DNA of 64,000 nt from Akkermansia muciniphila (GCA_945861535.1 CAMAUZ010000003.1:1-64000); one strand, 5' to 3'. Counted from the stretch's first letter, positions 49,441 through 57,922 are shown. Numbers and translations are program-made. The notes: generated by a model not told the origin, from the letters alone.

Positions 49441-51990
49441 ATGAGCCATCGCCTTCCGCTGCTGTTGAGCTTGCTCGCTGTGTTCGCCAGCGCCGCCGCG
49501 CCCGCCGCTGACACAGCGGGCTTCGCAAAAATCGCCCAGCCCTTTCTCACCGAGCACTGCCTCCGCTGCCACGGGCCGGAAAAGCAGAAGGGCAATCTCC
49601 GCGTGGACACGATGTTGTCGGCGGACTTCTCCTCCGCGGCTGCGCGTGAGAAGTGGGCCGAGGTCGTGAACGTGCTCAACAGTCACGAGATGCCGCCCAA
49701 GAAGGAGCCGCAGCCCAAGCCCGCCGACACCGCGCGCGTCGTGGATTGGGCCACGGCGGAACTCGCCCGCGCCGAGCTGGCCCGCCGTGCGAACACCGTC
49801 GTCCTCCGCCGCATGAACCGCGCGGAATACAACAACACCATCCGCGACCTCTTCGGCTTCGACGGCGTGCCGTTCCTGCCCGCGAGCAAGTTCCCCGAGG
49901 ACCCGCCCGCCGGCGGCTTCGACAACATCGGCGCGGCGCTCTCGCTCTCGCCGATGCAGACCGAGCTGTATTATCAGGCCGCCCGCCAGATTCTCGACCG
50001 CGCGCTGGTCGAGGGGCCGCAGCCGCCGGCGATTTCGTGGCGCTTCGACCCGGAGGAAAACACGCTCGGCCTGGACCGCGTGCGCGTGCGGCGCGACGGC
50101 AACAACATACTGCTCAACGACGGGGACAACGAGTCGCAGGGCGGCTTAACCGTCGTGCATCACAACTCGTGGAACAAAGCCATCGGTTTCCGAGATTTCA
50201 AACTCAAGGCCGAAGGCGATTACCTCATTCGCATCCGCGCCGCCGGACGCGTGCCGAAGCGCGAGCAGGTCGTCGCCAGCGCGGAGAAGCTTCTCGCCGA
50301 CCGCCGGGACAAGCAGGACGCGAAGAACCCAGCCGGGAAGAAGTTCACGCAGCAGCAGATGGACAACGACCTCGCGCACTACAAGACGCACCGGATGTAT
50401 GACTTCGGCCCGCCCCGCCTGAAGATTTCCGTCACGCTCGGCGGCCAGCCGCAGGTCGTCGCCGAGATGGACGTGGACGCGCCGGAGTCCGCGCCGAAGG
50501 TTTACGAAATCCCCGCGCGCTTCACGAAGGAGTCCGCTGGCGTGGGCCTCGAATACGCTTACGACATTCCCATCTCGTTGGAGAATTTAGGGATGCAAAA
50601 CGCCGCCGCTTTCGCGCGGCCCGAGCTGCTGGTGGACTGGATTGAACTCGTCGGCCCCATCCATCCCGTGTGGCCGCCCGCGAGCCATCGCCGCGCGCTC
50701 GGCGAGTTGCTCGTCGGGAAGGTGGATGAAGCCGCGCAAGCACGCGAAGTCCTCACGCAGTTCATGCGCCGCGCGTTCCGCCGCCCCGTGACGGCGGAGG
50801 AAGTCGCGGCGAAGGTGGCGCTCTTCGAGAAGACCCGCGCGGGCAAGCCGTCGTTCACCGAAGCCATCAAGGCCCCGCTCGCCGCCGTGCTGGCTTCGCC
50901 GCACTTCCTCTTCCTCGTCGAGCCAGCGCCGCCTGCCGCCGCGCCGCGCCCGCTCAACGCCCACGAACTGGCCTCACGCCTCTCCTACTTCCTCTGGTCC
51001 TCGATGCCCGACGACGAGCTGTCGCGCCTCGCGAACAAAGGCGATTTGACCCAGCCCGCCGTGCTCCGCGCGCAGGTGGACCGGATGCTGAAGGACGCCC
51101 GCAGCGAGGCGTTCGTGCAGAACTTCACCGGCCAGTGGCTCGGCACGCGCAAGGTCGGCGCGAATCCACCGGCCAAGAATCTTTACCCGGAATACGACCG
51201 CCACCTCGAAGTCAGCATGGTGCGCGAGACGGAAAGTTTCTTCGCCGAAATCCTCCGCCACGACCTCGACGCTCGCAGCCTCATCCGCAGCGATTTCGTC
51301 ACGGTGAACGAGCGGCTCGCGCGCTTCTACGGCATTCCCGGCGTGCGCGGCGATGCGTTCCGGCGCGTGCTCGCGCCGCCGGAGAGCCATCGCGGCGGGC
51401 TTGTCACGCAGGCCAGCATCCACGCCATCACGAGCAACGGCACGCGCACCTCGCCCGTGACGCGCGGCGTCTGGGTGCTCCGCACGCTGCTCGGCACGGA
51501 CCCCGGATTGCCTGTGGCGAACGCCGGAGAAATCGCCCCGAAAGTCCCCGGCATCGGCAAGGCCACCGTCCGCCAGCGTCTGCAAATTCACCGCGAACTC
51601 CCGCTGTGCGCGCGCTGTCACGACAAGATCGATCCGCTCGGCTTCGCGCTCGAGAACTTCAACGCCACCGGCGAATGGCGCGAACAGGAGGGGCACGGCT
51701 ACAACGGCCGCATTGACCGCAACGACCCCAAGATTGACGCCCGCGCCACGATGCCGGACGGCACGGAGTTCGTGGGCGTGGAGGGCTTGCAGGCCGAGTT
51801 GCTGAAGAAGGAAGACCTCTTCCTCACCGCACTGGCCAAGCAGCTCCACACCTATGCGCTGGGCCGCGAGCTGGGCTTCGCCGACCAAGCCATGCTCCGC
51901 GCCGCCGTGGCCGAGATGAAGCGGGAGAACCACACGCTTCGTTCGCTGACGCAGGCGGTGGTGGCGTCGGAGGCGTTTCGGACGAAGTGA
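49441..51990 (+). CDS. DUF1592/1588/1587/1595/1585 cytochrome-like exported protein
   Basis: 849 residues with signal peptide (LPLLLSLLAVFASAAAPAAD). EHCLRCHGPEKQKGNLRVDT is the PSCyt1 haem motif (CxxCH). RRMNRAEYNNTIRDLFGFD is DUF1587; the region around VLTQFMRRAFRRPVTAEEVA DUF1595; HELASRLSYFLWSSMPDDEL DUF1592; NERLARFYGIPGVRGDAFRR and HRGGLVTQASIHAITSNGTR DUF1588; the end (LHTYALGRELGFAD) DUF1585. LCARCHDKIDPLGFALEN is a second CxxCH. It is a typical PVC secreted c-type cytochrome; the reaction is unknown. Confidence 0.92.
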   Translation: MSHRLPLLLSLLAVFASAAAPAADTAGFAKIAQPFLTEHCLRCHGPEKQKGNLRVDTMLSADFSSAAAREKWAEVVNVLNSHEMPPKKEPQPKPADTARVVDWATAELARAELARRANTVVLRRMNRAEYNNTIRDLFGFDGVPFLPASKFPEDPPAGGFDNIGAALSLSPMQTELYYQAARQILDRALVEGPQPPAISWRFDPEENTLGLDRVRVRRDGNNILLNDGDNESQGGLTVVHHNSWNKAIGFRDFKLKAEGDYLIRIRAAGRVPKREQVVASAEKLLADRRDKQDAKNPAGKKFTQQQMDNDLAHYKTHRMYDFGPPRLKISVTLGGQPQVVAEMDVDAPESAPKVYEIPARFTKESAGVGLEYAYDIPISLENLGMQNAAAFARPELLVDWIELVGPIHPVWPPASHRRALGELLVGKVDEAAQAREVLTQFMRRAFRRPVTAEEVAAKVALFEKTRAGKPSFTEAIKAPLAAVLASPHFLFLVEPAPPAAAPRPLNAHELASRLSYFLWSSMPDDELSRLANKGDLTQPAVLRAQVDRMLKDARSEAFVQNFTGQWLGTRKVGANPPAKNLYPEYDRHLEVSMVRETESFFAEILRHDLDARSLIRSDFVTVNERLARFYGIPGVRGDAFRRVLAPPESHRGGLVTQASIHAITSNGTRTSPVTRGVWVLRTLLGTDPGLPVANAGEIAPKVPGIGKATVRQRLQIHRELPLCARCHDKIDPLGFALENFNATGEWREQEGHGYNGRIDRNDPKIDARATMPDGTEFVGVEGLQAELLKKEDLFLTALAKQLHTYALGRELGFADQAMLRAAVAEMKRENHTLRSLTQAVVASEAFRTK

Positions 51991-52007
51991 ATCGAGATGA
52001 ACAAACT

Positions 52008-52178
52008 TGCCTCACGCAAAGGTCGCGAAGGACGCAAAGGGGTATGGCGCGTCTGTCCCCATCGCGCCGGTTGGGGCGTCCGCACGTTTCAGCGGCGCGC
52101 TGGGACAGACACGCCCTACCAATTGCGGTGTTCCAACTCCTCTTCCCCTTTGCGCCCTTCGCGTCCTTTGCGTGAGGC
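52008..52178. repeat. Inverted element with CTCACGCAAAGGTCGCGAAG ends
   Basis: CTCACGCAAAGGTCGCGAAG then GACGCAAAGG at the left is mirrored by CTTTGCGCCCTTCGCGTCCT then TTGCGTGAG at the right. The interior has GGACAGACACGCCCTACCAA. It is built like the CACGAAAGGCACGAAA family but with other words. Confidence 0.7.
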
Positions 52179-52199
52179 TCCATCCGTGAATCCAACCGT

Positions 52200-52415
52200 A
52201 TGACCGATGTGCAACAACTCTTCGCCCGGCAAACCGCGTGGCAGCGTTCACAGGAGAACCTCTCGTGGGAGGAAAAGGTGCGTCTCGCGGAAGCAGCGTT
52301 GCCCGGTTTGCGCGAATGGCGGAGTGGTATCGCTTCAGTCCCAGCGCCTTCAGAGAAGCCTCTTTCACCAAATCCCCCAAACCCGCACGTCCAACCCGCC
52401 GCCACTGAAAACTAA
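52200..52415 (+). CDS. Small hypothetical protein
   Basis: 71 residues: FARQTAWQRSQENLSWEEKV then RLAEAALPGLREWR is one long amphipathic helix, followed by a Pro-rich tail. Similar short helices occur in proteins paired with toxins or nucleotidyltransferases, but no partner is present. It lies 27 nt before the DUF1552 gene. The family is unassigned. Confidence 0.4.
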   Translation: MTDVQQLFARQTAWQRSQENLSWEEKVRLAEAALPGLREWRSGIASVPAPSEKPLSPNPPNPHVQPAATEN

Positions 52416-52442
52416 TTACTAATCACTAAACACTTCCCCACC

Positions 52443-53792
52443 ATGACCCCGCTCCTCCACCAACCCCTCCCGCGCCGCACCATCCTGCGGGGCCTCGGCG
52501 CGACGCTCGCGCTCCCGATGCTCGAAGCCATGCTGCCGCGCTCGGTGTTCGCCGCGCCATCGCAGTTCAAGCCGCTCGCCCGCTCCGCCGTGAAGCCCCA
52601 GCCGCGCGTCATCTTCTGCTACGTGCCCAACGGCGTGAACATCCTCCAGTGGATGCCCAAGGACTCCGGCACCAACTACACGCTCTCGCCCACGCTCGAA
52701 GCCTTGCGCGACCACCGGTCCCGCTTTTCCGTCCTCACCGGCCTGGGCCATCCCAACTCCAAGGGCGGCCACTCCGGCGCCGACACCTGGCTCACCGGCG
52801 CGGACTTGAAGGCCGTTCCCGGCAAGGATTACACGAACACCATCTCCGCCGACCAAGTCATCGCTGAGGCCATCGGACGGCAGACGCGTTTCCCCTCGCT
52901 TGAGCTTTCCGACGGCTCCGGCACCGGTGGCGCGGGTCACAGTCACACGCTCGCCTTCGACCGCAACGGCACGCCGCTCCCCGCCGAGAACAGCCCGCGC
53001 CGACTCTTTGAGCGCCTGTTCGTTCCGGACGACGCTTCCTCCCGCGAGGCCACGCTCCGTCGCTACGTCGAGAAGCGCAGCATCCTCGACGACGTGGCCA
53101 CCGAGGCGAAGGCATTGGAGAAAAAGCTGGGCCGCGCCGACCAGCAGAAAGTCAGCGAATACCTTGCCTCCGTCCGCGAGACCGAGCTGCGCGTCCGCCG
53201 GCAGGAAGAATGGCTCGACGTGCCGAAACCCAAGGTGGACGGCGCGCTCTTGCAACTCGCCAGCCAGCCCGGCAACGGTCACGACCGCCCCATGTGGGTG
53301 GACGTGATGAACGAGATTGCCTATCTGGCCTTCGTCACCGATGCCACGCGCGTCATCACCTTCGAGTGGTCGCGCGAAGCTGGCGGCTACGGCGGCGGCG
53401 GCGAGAACCACCACGAGCTTTCCCACCACGGTGGCGACGCCGGGATGCTGGACAAGCTCGCGAAGATTGACCGCTTCCACCTCGAACGCCTTGGTCGCCT
53501 GCTTACCTTCCTGCAAGCCACCGAGGAAGGCGGGCGCACGATGCTCGACCACACGATGGTCGTCTTCGGCTCCGGCATGAACAGCGGCGAACGCGGCGAC
53601 CATTCGCCCAAGAACCTCCCGCTCCTCGTCGCGGGCGGCAGCGCGTGGGGCCTCAAGCACGGTCAGCACCTCGCCCATGACGAGAAGGGCCACCCGCCCC
53701 TCGCCAACGTCCTGCTCACCCTCATCCAGAAAATGGGCGTCGAGACCGGCAAGTTCCAAGACGCGAAAGGCACGCTGACCGGCTTGGTCTGA
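52443..53792 (+). CDS. DUF1552 exported protein (Tat-type signal)
   Basis: 449 residues. LPRRTILRGLGATLALPMLE is a twin-arginine-like signal. VIFCYVPNGVNILQWMPKDS, FSVLTGLGHPNSKGGHSGAD, TWLTGA, SADQVIAEAIGRQTRFPSLE, FDRNGTPLPAENSPRRLFER and SGMNSGERGDHSPKNLPLLV are the DUF1552 signature blocks. DUF1552 is the usual partner of DUF1592-type cytochromes, as here (49441-51990), with only a repeat and a small gene between. It probably acts in the periplasm in the same unknown pathway. Confidence 0.92.
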   Translation: MTPLLHQPLPRRTILRGLGATLALPMLEAMLPRSVFAAPSQFKPLARSAVKPQPRVIFCYVPNGVNILQWMPKDSGTNYTLSPTLEALRDHRSRFSVLTGLGHPNSKGGHSGADTWLTGADLKAVPGKDYTNTISADQVIAEAIGRQTRFPSLELSDGSGTGGAGHSHTLAFDRNGTPLPAENSPRRLFERLFVPDDASSREATLRRYVEKRSILDDVATEAKALEKKLGRADQQKVSEYLASVRETELRVRRQEEWLDVPKPKVDGALLQLASQPGNGHDRPMWVDVMNEIAYLAFVTDATRVITFEWSREAGGYGGGGENHHELSHHGGDAGMLDKLAKIDRFHLERLGRLLTFLQATEEGGRTMLDHTMVVFGSGMNSGERGDHSPKNLPLLVAGGSAWGLKHGQHLAHDEKGHPPLANVLLTLIQKMGVETGKFQDAKGTLTGLV

Positions 53793-53839
53793 CCACCGCT
53801 GTCACTGAATACTGAACACTAATTACTGATTACTTTCCC

Positions 53840-54700
53840 ATGAGCCTCACCACCGCCTCCACCCTCCGTGTCGTCCTCTACGAGGGGGCCGACTCCGCAC
53901 CTCTCGCCAGCCCCGACCGCTTCTCCGCGCTGACCGCGCTGCTGGAGAAGGGCTTCGCCGTCACCCGCGCCGTCGCGGGCGGACGCGTCGCGCCGCATGA
54001 ACGCGGGTCGTTGCTCGTGCTCGGCCAGTTCGCCGGCGGAGGCACGCTTGCGGCGGAAGGCGTTTCCGCCGAGACGCCCGTGCGTTTTCAGGACATCACG
54101 GGCTTCGACACGAATCGCATCGCGGAAGTAGCCGAGCGCACGCGCGCCGAGTTGGGTGCGGCCAAGCACGGCGAGTGGAAGCCATGGTTCCCGGTGATTG
54201 ACTACGACCGCTGCACGAACTGCATGCAGTGCCTGAGCTTCTGCCTCTTTGGCGTCTATGGCGTGGACGAGCAGAACAAGATTCAGGCGCAGAACCACGA
54301 CAACTGCAAAACCAACTGCCCCGCCTGCTCGCGCGTCTGCCCCGAGGCCGCCATCATGTTCCCGAAATACAAGGCCGGCCCCATCAACGGCGACGTGGTG
54401 CAGGACTCCGACATGGGCAAGGAGAAGATGAAGGTGGACATCTCCGCGCTGCTCGGCGGCGATGTCTATTCCGCGCTCCGCCAGCGCAGCGACGCCGCCA
54501 AGGCGCGCTTCAGCAAAGAGCGCGACGACAAAAAAGCCCTGGCCGAACGCCAGAAATGCCTGACCAAACTCGCCACCTCCGGCGACATCCCAATGGAAGT
54601 CCTGATGAGCCTGCCGTCGCCGGACGAAATCCTGCGCCGCGCGGGTGAGGCCAAGGCGAAGGCGGCGGCGGCGTTGCTGGCACAGGGCAAAGTTGTTTGA
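53840..54700 (+). CDS. Ferredoxin-like protein with two 4Fe-4S motifs
   Basis: 286 residues. FPVIDYDRCTNCMQCLSFCL has C125-x2-C128-x2-C131-x3-C135; the second group is C156-x3-C160-x2-C163-x3-C167 (CKTNCPACSRVCPE). The unusual first spacer in the second group is typical of this PVC family. The N-terminal 100 residues lack a known fold. The C-terminal tail (MEVLMSLPSPDEILRRAGEA then KAKAAAALL) is copied at 56567-56649. It is proposed to pass electrons to the radical SAM enzyme at 58184, from which it is separated by inserted cassettes. Confidence 0.85.
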   Translation: MSLTTASTLRVVLYEGADSAPLASPDRFSALTALLEKGFAVTRAVAGGRVAPHERGSLLVLGQFAGGGTLAAEGVSAETPVRFQDITGFDTNRIAEVAERTRAELGAAKHGEWKPWFPVIDYDRCTNCMQCLSFCLFGVYGVDEQNKIQAQNHDNCKTNCPACSRVCPEAAIMFPKYKAGPINGDVVQDSDMGKEKMKVDISALLGGDVYSALRQRSDAAKARFSKERDDKKALAERQKCLTKLATSGDIPMEVLMSLPSPDEILRRAGEAKAKAAAALLAQGKVV

Positions 54701-54708
54701 GTCCTGCC

Positions 54709-55293
54709 ATGACCGCACTGCCCAAACCCGTCGAAACGATTACGCCCGAGGAATACCTCGAGGGCGAACCGCTCGCCGAGGTCCGCCACGAGTACGTGGA
54801 CGGCTTCGTGTATGCGATGGCGGGCGCGAGCGATGAGCACAACCGGATCGCGGGAAACATCTTCGCCGAACTACGGGCCCGTCTGCGCGGCAAAAGGGGC
54901 GAGGCGTTCATCAACGACATGAAGGTGAAAATCCCGCCCGTGTTCGCCGACGCCTTCTATTATCCCGACGTGCTGGTCGCCTGCGATCCGGCGGACAACG
55001 CGAAGTATTTCCGGGAACGCCCGACCGTCATCTTCGAGGTGCTCTCGCCCGAGACCGAGCGCTCCGACCGCCGTGAAAAGGCCATTGCCTACCGGCAGAT
55101 TCCCACCGTTCAAAACTACGTGCACATCGAACAGGACCAGCTCGCTGTTACCGTCTTGCATCGCGCCGAACCGGGCTGGCGCAAGGAGGAACTCGCCGGT
55201 CCCGACGCGGTGCTGCGCCTGGCGTGCCTCGGGGTCGAGCTGCCGTTCGCGGCGATCTACGAGCGGACGGCGGCGTTGCCACAGCAGGTTTGA
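54709..55293 (+). CDS. Uma2-family putative restriction-type endonuclease
   Basis: 194 residues from the ATG at 54709. TPEEYLEGEPLAEVRHEYVD, GFVYAMAGASDEHNRIAGNI, DAFYYPDVLVACDPAD (catalytic Asp), TVIFEVLSPETERSDRREK (catalytic Glu) and AIAYRQIPTVQNYVHIEQD are the standard blocks of Uma2 (DUF820), a PD-(D/E)xK nuclease family. It begins 8 nt after the ferredoxin stop and is the first inserted gene of the cassette strip. TTGCTG, 17 nt and TTGAGT place a possible promoter 6 nt before its ATG. Confidence 0.87.
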   Translation: MTALPKPVETITPEEYLEGEPLAEVRHEYVDGFVYAMAGASDEHNRIAGNIFAELRARLRGKRGEAFINDMKVKIPPVFADAFYYPDVLVACDPADNAKYFRERPTVIFEVLSPETERSDRREKAIAYRQIPTVQNYVHIEQDQLAVTVLHRAEPGWRKEELAGPDAVLRLACLGVELPFAAIYERTAALPQQV

Positions 55294-55304
55294 GGGACCA
55301 CGCT
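55276..55304 (+). promoter_or_regulatory. Putative promoter of the 55311 antitoxin
   Basis: TTGCCA (55276-55281), 17 nt and CACGCT (55299-55304) stand 6 nt before the ATG. It lies within the last codons of the Uma2 gene. The hexamers are imperfect, but the geometry repeats exactly at 57672-57706. Confidence 0.4.
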
Positions 55305-55310
55305 TCCCGC

Positions 55311-55523
55311 ATGAACACGACCAAATTGAAAGCCTTGGTGGATCAGGCCACGCCGGAAGAGCGCCTTTTTTTGGAACAATATCTGGCGCATCTGCAGCGT
55401 TCGGAAGACCCGCGCTATGCCGAGGAACTCGCGGGGCGTCATCGCGATATGGACGCGGGCCAGAAGGTCACGCTCGCTCAAGCGACGAGGCTGCATGAAG
55501 CACTGGAGAAGCAAGGGCTATGA
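55311..55523 (+). CDS. Antitoxin of an addiction module (copy 1)
   Basis: 70 residues. LKALVDQATPEERLFLEQYL followed by AELAGRHRDMDAGQ-type sequence (YAEELAGRHRDMDAGQKVTL) and a helical tail TRLHEALEKQGL. It is a clear paralogue of 57707-57922 (LAELDRRMKDMDEGKNRVTW). Proteins of this kind precede RelE-superfamily toxins. Its stop overlaps a toxin start as ATGA (55520-55523), but the toxin that follows is truncated, so this antitoxin is now orphaned. Confidence 0.7.
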   Translation: MNTTKLKALVDQATPEERLFLEQYLAHLQRSEDPRYAEELAGRHRDMDAGQKVTLAQATRLHEALEKQGL

Positions 55524-55633
55524 GCAACGGATGGCAACTGGTCATCCACGAGCCGTCCATGCTGGCGCTGCTGGCGGCGCGCGGAGAAGGCGGGAGGCGT
55601 TGGCTGACAATTGAGCAAAATGAGTCGGCATGA
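55520..55633 (+). pseudogene. Truncated RelE-superfamily toxin
   Basis: The frame opens MSNGWQLVIHEPSM, matching the start of the intact toxin at 57919 (MSSGWQFVIHEQAW) in sequence and in the ATGA overlap with its antitoxin. After about 14 codons the similarity stops and the frame ends at 55633 inside the start of the following hicA. The rest of the toxin was evidently replaced when the hicAB pair arrived. Confidence 0.7.
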
Positions 55634-55865
55634 AAAAACCCTGGAGCGAATCCTCAGCGGCGAGACTGATGCGAACATCGACTTCGACGACTTGCGCCAG
55701 GTGCTGCTGCGAAAGGGATTCCGCGAGCGAACTAAAGGCAGCCACCACATTTTCACGCGCTCCGGCGTCCGGCATCGCATCACCCTTCAGCCCGATGGCC
55801 GGCACGCGAAAGCATATCAAGTGAGACAAGTTCGGGAAATCCTGTCAGAGTATCCCCACCTATGA
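55620..55865 (+). CDS. hicA: HicA-like toxin, toxin-first module
   Basis: 81 residues from the ATG at 55620; a TTG at 55611 is possible. FDDLRQVLLRKGFRERTKGS then HHIFTR has the Gly-Ser-His with His42, a longer N-terminal lead (TLERILSGETDANI) and the end AKAYQVRQVREILSEY. This is the YcfA-like subtype in which the toxin gene comes first. The stop overlaps the hicB ATG (55862-55865). Confidence 0.85.
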   Translation: MSRHEKTLERILSGETDANIDFDDLRQVLLRKGFRERTKGSHHIFTRSGVRHRITLQPDGRHAKAYQVRQVREILSEYPHL

Positions 55866-56077
55866 ACGCCAAAGCCTACGAACTCATCATTGATTGGAGC
55901 GACGAGGACCAGTGCTACGTCGTGAAAGTGCCCGACCTGCCCGGTTGCATGGCTCACGGCCAGACACGTCAGGAAGCTGTGCAGATGGCCGAGGAGGCGA
56001 TTGAACTCTGGATTGAAACCGCGGAAGAGGATGGCGTGGTGGTGCCCAAGCCGAGAAGCTTCGCGGCGCTGGCTTGA
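55862..56077 (+). CDS. hicB: HicB-like antitoxin, toxin-first module
   Basis: 71 residues. YELIIDWSDEDQCYVVKVPD, LPGCMAHGQTRQEAVQMAEE, AIELWIETAEEDG is textbook short HicB: a strand pair with the conserved PDLPGC.AHG and the EA helix. It pairs with the hicA just upstream. A second HicB-like gene follows after 16 nt, giving two different antitoxins next to each other. Confidence 0.88.
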   Translation: MNAKAYELIIDWSDEDQCYVVKVPDLPGCMAHGQTRQEAVQMAEEAIELWIETAEEDGVVVPKPRSFAALA

Positions 56078-56093
56078 CCGGGAAAGGAAACCC

Positions 56094-56333
56094 ATGAAAC
56101 AGCCTCAGGAGTTCGAGATTAACTACTTTCAGGACGAGGACGGGATGTTCAACGCCGAAGTGCCGGCCATTCGCGGATGCGTCGCGTGGGGTAAGTCGCT
56201 GAAGGAGTGCTATCGTAACACCGTGGATGCCATTGAAAGCTGCTTGGAAGCCCGGGAGAAAATCGCTGCGACCAAATTGCGCAAGCCGCGCTACGCCGGA
56301 CTAAACATCTATCGCCGCCCCGTTCATGCCTAA
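56094..56333 (+). CDS. hicB: HicB-like antitoxin, antitoxin-first module
   Basis: 79 residues from the ATG at 56094, preceded by the ribosome binding site GGGAAAGGAAA. FEINYFQDEDGMFNAEVPAI, RGCVAWGKSLKECYRNTVDA, IESCLEAREKI shows the same fold as the previous gene but a different sequence. It overlaps the next hicA by 8 nt (56326-56333), as in module 1. Unlike the leaderless operons, it has a clear Shine-Dalgarno sequence, so it may be read from the upstream hicAB mRNA. Confidence 0.85.
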   Translation: MKQPQEFEINYFQDEDGMFNAEVPAIRGCVAWGKSLKECYRNTVDAIESCLEAREKIAATKLRKPRYAGLNIYRRPVHA

Positions 56334-56544
56334 GCTGGTGCCCATTTCGCACCGTGAACTGGCCCGGAAACTCAAACGCGCGGGCTTCGAACTGATTCGC
56401 ACCCGACGACATCCGGTTTACTACTCGGCAGAGAAAGACATGACCGTTCCGATTCCAAGCCATCCCGGCGACGTGCCGAAGGGCACGTTGCGAACCATCA
56501 TTCGCGAGATGGGGATGACGGTGGAGGAGTTCAATGAACTTTGA
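56326..56544 (+). CDS. hicA: HicA-like toxin with altered Gly-Ser-His motif
   Basis: 72 residues. ISHRELARKLKRAGFELIRT then RRHPVYYSAEKD aligns with HicA, but the conserved Gly-Ser before the catalytic His is Arg-Arg (R27-R28-H29). VPIPSHPGDVPKGTLRTIIR is the usual end. His29 is retained, so activity is possible. Its 3' end overlaps a short frame that carries the copied ferredoxin tail. Confidence 0.82.
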   Translation: MPKLVPISHRELARKLKRAGFELIRTRRHPVYYSAEKDMTVPIPSHPGDVPKGTLRTIIREMGMTVEEFNEL

Positions 56545-56668
56545 CCAACAGTCGAGCCGTCAAGCGATGGAAGTCCTGATGAGCTTGCCGTCGCCGGAGG
56601 AAATCCAACGCCGCGCGGAAGAGGCGAAGGCGAAGGCGGCAGCGGCGCTCCCAAAGCAAACCAGCTAG
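56534..56668 (+). pseudogene. Copied 3' end of the ferredoxin gene
   Basis: A 44-residue frame overlaps the hicA end. From 56567 to 56649 it matches 54593-54675, the 3' end of the ferredoxin gene, without gaps and with about 8 to 10 differences (peptide MEVLMSLPSPEEIQRRAEEA). The cysteine motifs are missing. It marks the right border of the inserted segment 54701-56566. Confidence 0.75.
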
Positions 56669-56692
56669 AAGTTTCCTAGCGTTAGAGCAATC

Positions 56693-57541
56693 ATGACATC
56701 CGCGACTATCAAACTCTTCTTGCCTCGGGGCGATGCTAAGAGCCTTCGCACAGCCGAAATCTCCAACTGGACTGGCAAGGCCATCGCGGCGCCTCGAACT
56801 GAGCTCGACGAACTGCTCGCACGTGAGGAACTCGAAAAAGCCGGGATTTATATCCTCACGGGTAGCGATCCGATTACAAATGCGCCCCGCGCATACATCG
56901 GGGAGGCCGAGGTAATTCGTGAACGCCTCAAACAACACAAGACGAAAGAATTCTGGGTTTCAGCCATCGTCTTTGTCAGCAAAGACGAGAATCTCACAAA
57001 AGCACACGTTCGTTACCTTGAGAGCCGACTCCTCGCAGAGGCGGGTAACATTGGAAGGTTCACACTAGAACAAAATCAAGCCGGCGGATCCAAGCTTCCC
57101 GAATCGGACCGGGAAGATATGGAGGTGTTTTTCTCGCGTATCCGCCAGCTACTGCCGGTTCTCGGCTCCGACATTCTCGCTCCCGTTTTCCAGCCCGCTA
57201 CTAAATCTCAACCAGGCGGCGTGCTTTTCTGTCGCATCAAGGGTGCTGAGGCTCGCGGCCAGCGGACCGCGAATGGCTTTGTTGTCTTCGAGGGTTCTAC
57301 TGCGGTCTCGGAGGAGCGACCATCCGCAGAGAGCTATCCGGGAGTCACCGCACAACGAAAACAGTTTGTCGCCGACAAGACGCTCGTCGAAAAGAACGGG
57401 TTGCTCGTCTTCACCAAAAATTGCGAGTTCACGAGTCCGTCAGCAGCCGCTGTAGTAATTCACGGCGGAAGCGCTAATGGACTGACAGCTTGGAAGACGA
57501 AAGACGGCACTTCCCTTAAACAATTGGACGAAAGCGCCTAG
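56693..57541 (+). CDS. GIY-YIG nuclease-domain protein with DUF4357
   Basis: 282 residues. AGIYILTGSDP and RAYIGEAEVIRERLKQHKTK supply the GIY and YIG parts (about 51-70), with Arg76 in the following helix; EFWVSAIVFVSKDENLTKAH then VRYLESRLLAEA contains the family glutamate. The C-terminal region (FTSPSAAAVVIHGGSANGLT then AWKTKDGTSLKQL) is DUF4357. This domain pair is common in mobile and defence contexts; its target is unknown. The gene is less GC-rich than its neighbours, suggesting transfer. Confidence 0.88.
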   Translation: MTSATIKLFLPRGDAKSLRTAEISNWTGKAIAAPRTELDELLAREELEKAGIYILTGSDPITNAPRAYIGEAEVIRERLKQHKTKEFWVSAIVFVSKDENLTKAHVRYLESRLLAEAGNIGRFTLEQNQAGGSKLPESDREDMEVFFSRIRQLLPVLGSDILAPVFQPATKSQPGGVLFCRIKGAEARGQRTANGFVVFEGSTAVSEERPSAESYPGVTAQRKQFVADKTLVEKNGLLVFTKNCEFTSPSAAAVVIHGGSANGLTAWKTKDGTSLKQLDESA

Positions 57542-57543
57542 TT

Positions 57544-57720
57544 ATGCTCCCCAAACTCGTCGTCCGCACCCTCCGCTCCGCGAACAAGCGCTGCATCGCG
57601 AAGTTTCTCTGGAACTTCGGCGTGAAGGGCATGCGGTCGGAGGCGCAGCGCGGATTGAGGCCGTCAGGCTGTTGCCAATCGCCGAAAGACGCAGCACACT
57701 TTTCCCATGAGCACGCTTGA
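57544..57720 (+). pseudogene. Copied 5' end of the radical SAM gene
   Basis: The first 30 codons (57544-57633) match the start of the radical SAM gene at 58184 without gaps (about 8 differences in 90 nt): LRSANKRCIAKFLWNFG in both. After KGM the similarity ends abruptly and the frame runs into unrelated sequence to a stop at 57720. It marks the left border of the inserted pair 57707-58179. Confidence 0.8.
57672..57700 (+). promoter_or_regulatory. Putative promoter of the 57707 module
   Basis: TTGCCA (57672-57677), 17 nt and CACACT (57695-57700) stand 6 nt before the ATG at 57707. -35, spacing and the words after -10 (TTTCCC against TCCCGC) match the promoter before its paralogue at 55311. 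Confidence 0.4.
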
Positions 57721-57922
57721 GTTAAAAAGCTACGTGGAAGCACGCACTCCGGAAGAGCGCCGCTGGTTGGCGCGCTTCGTTTGGGAAATGGAGCGGCAGA
57801 GCGATGAGGCGCATCTGGCCGAGCTCGACCGCCGCATGAAGGACATGGACGAGGGCAAGAACCGCGTGACTTGGGAGCAGCTTCAGGCCCGTCTTGACGA
57901 GTCCGAAAGACGGGGCCGATGA
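57707..57922 (+). CDS. Antitoxin of an addiction module (copy 2)
   Basis: 71 residues: ELKSYVEARTPEERRWLARF, VWEMERQSDEAHLAELDRRM, KDMDEGKNRVTWEQLQARLD. The tail KDMDEGK..TWEQL is widespread in antitoxins next to RelE-like toxins. The stop overlaps the toxin start as ATGA (57919-57922). It is the intact relative of 55311-55523. Confidence 0.8.
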   Translation: MSTLELKSYVEARTPEERRWLARFVWEMERQSDEAHLAELDRRMKDMDEGKNRVTWEQLQARLDESERRGR

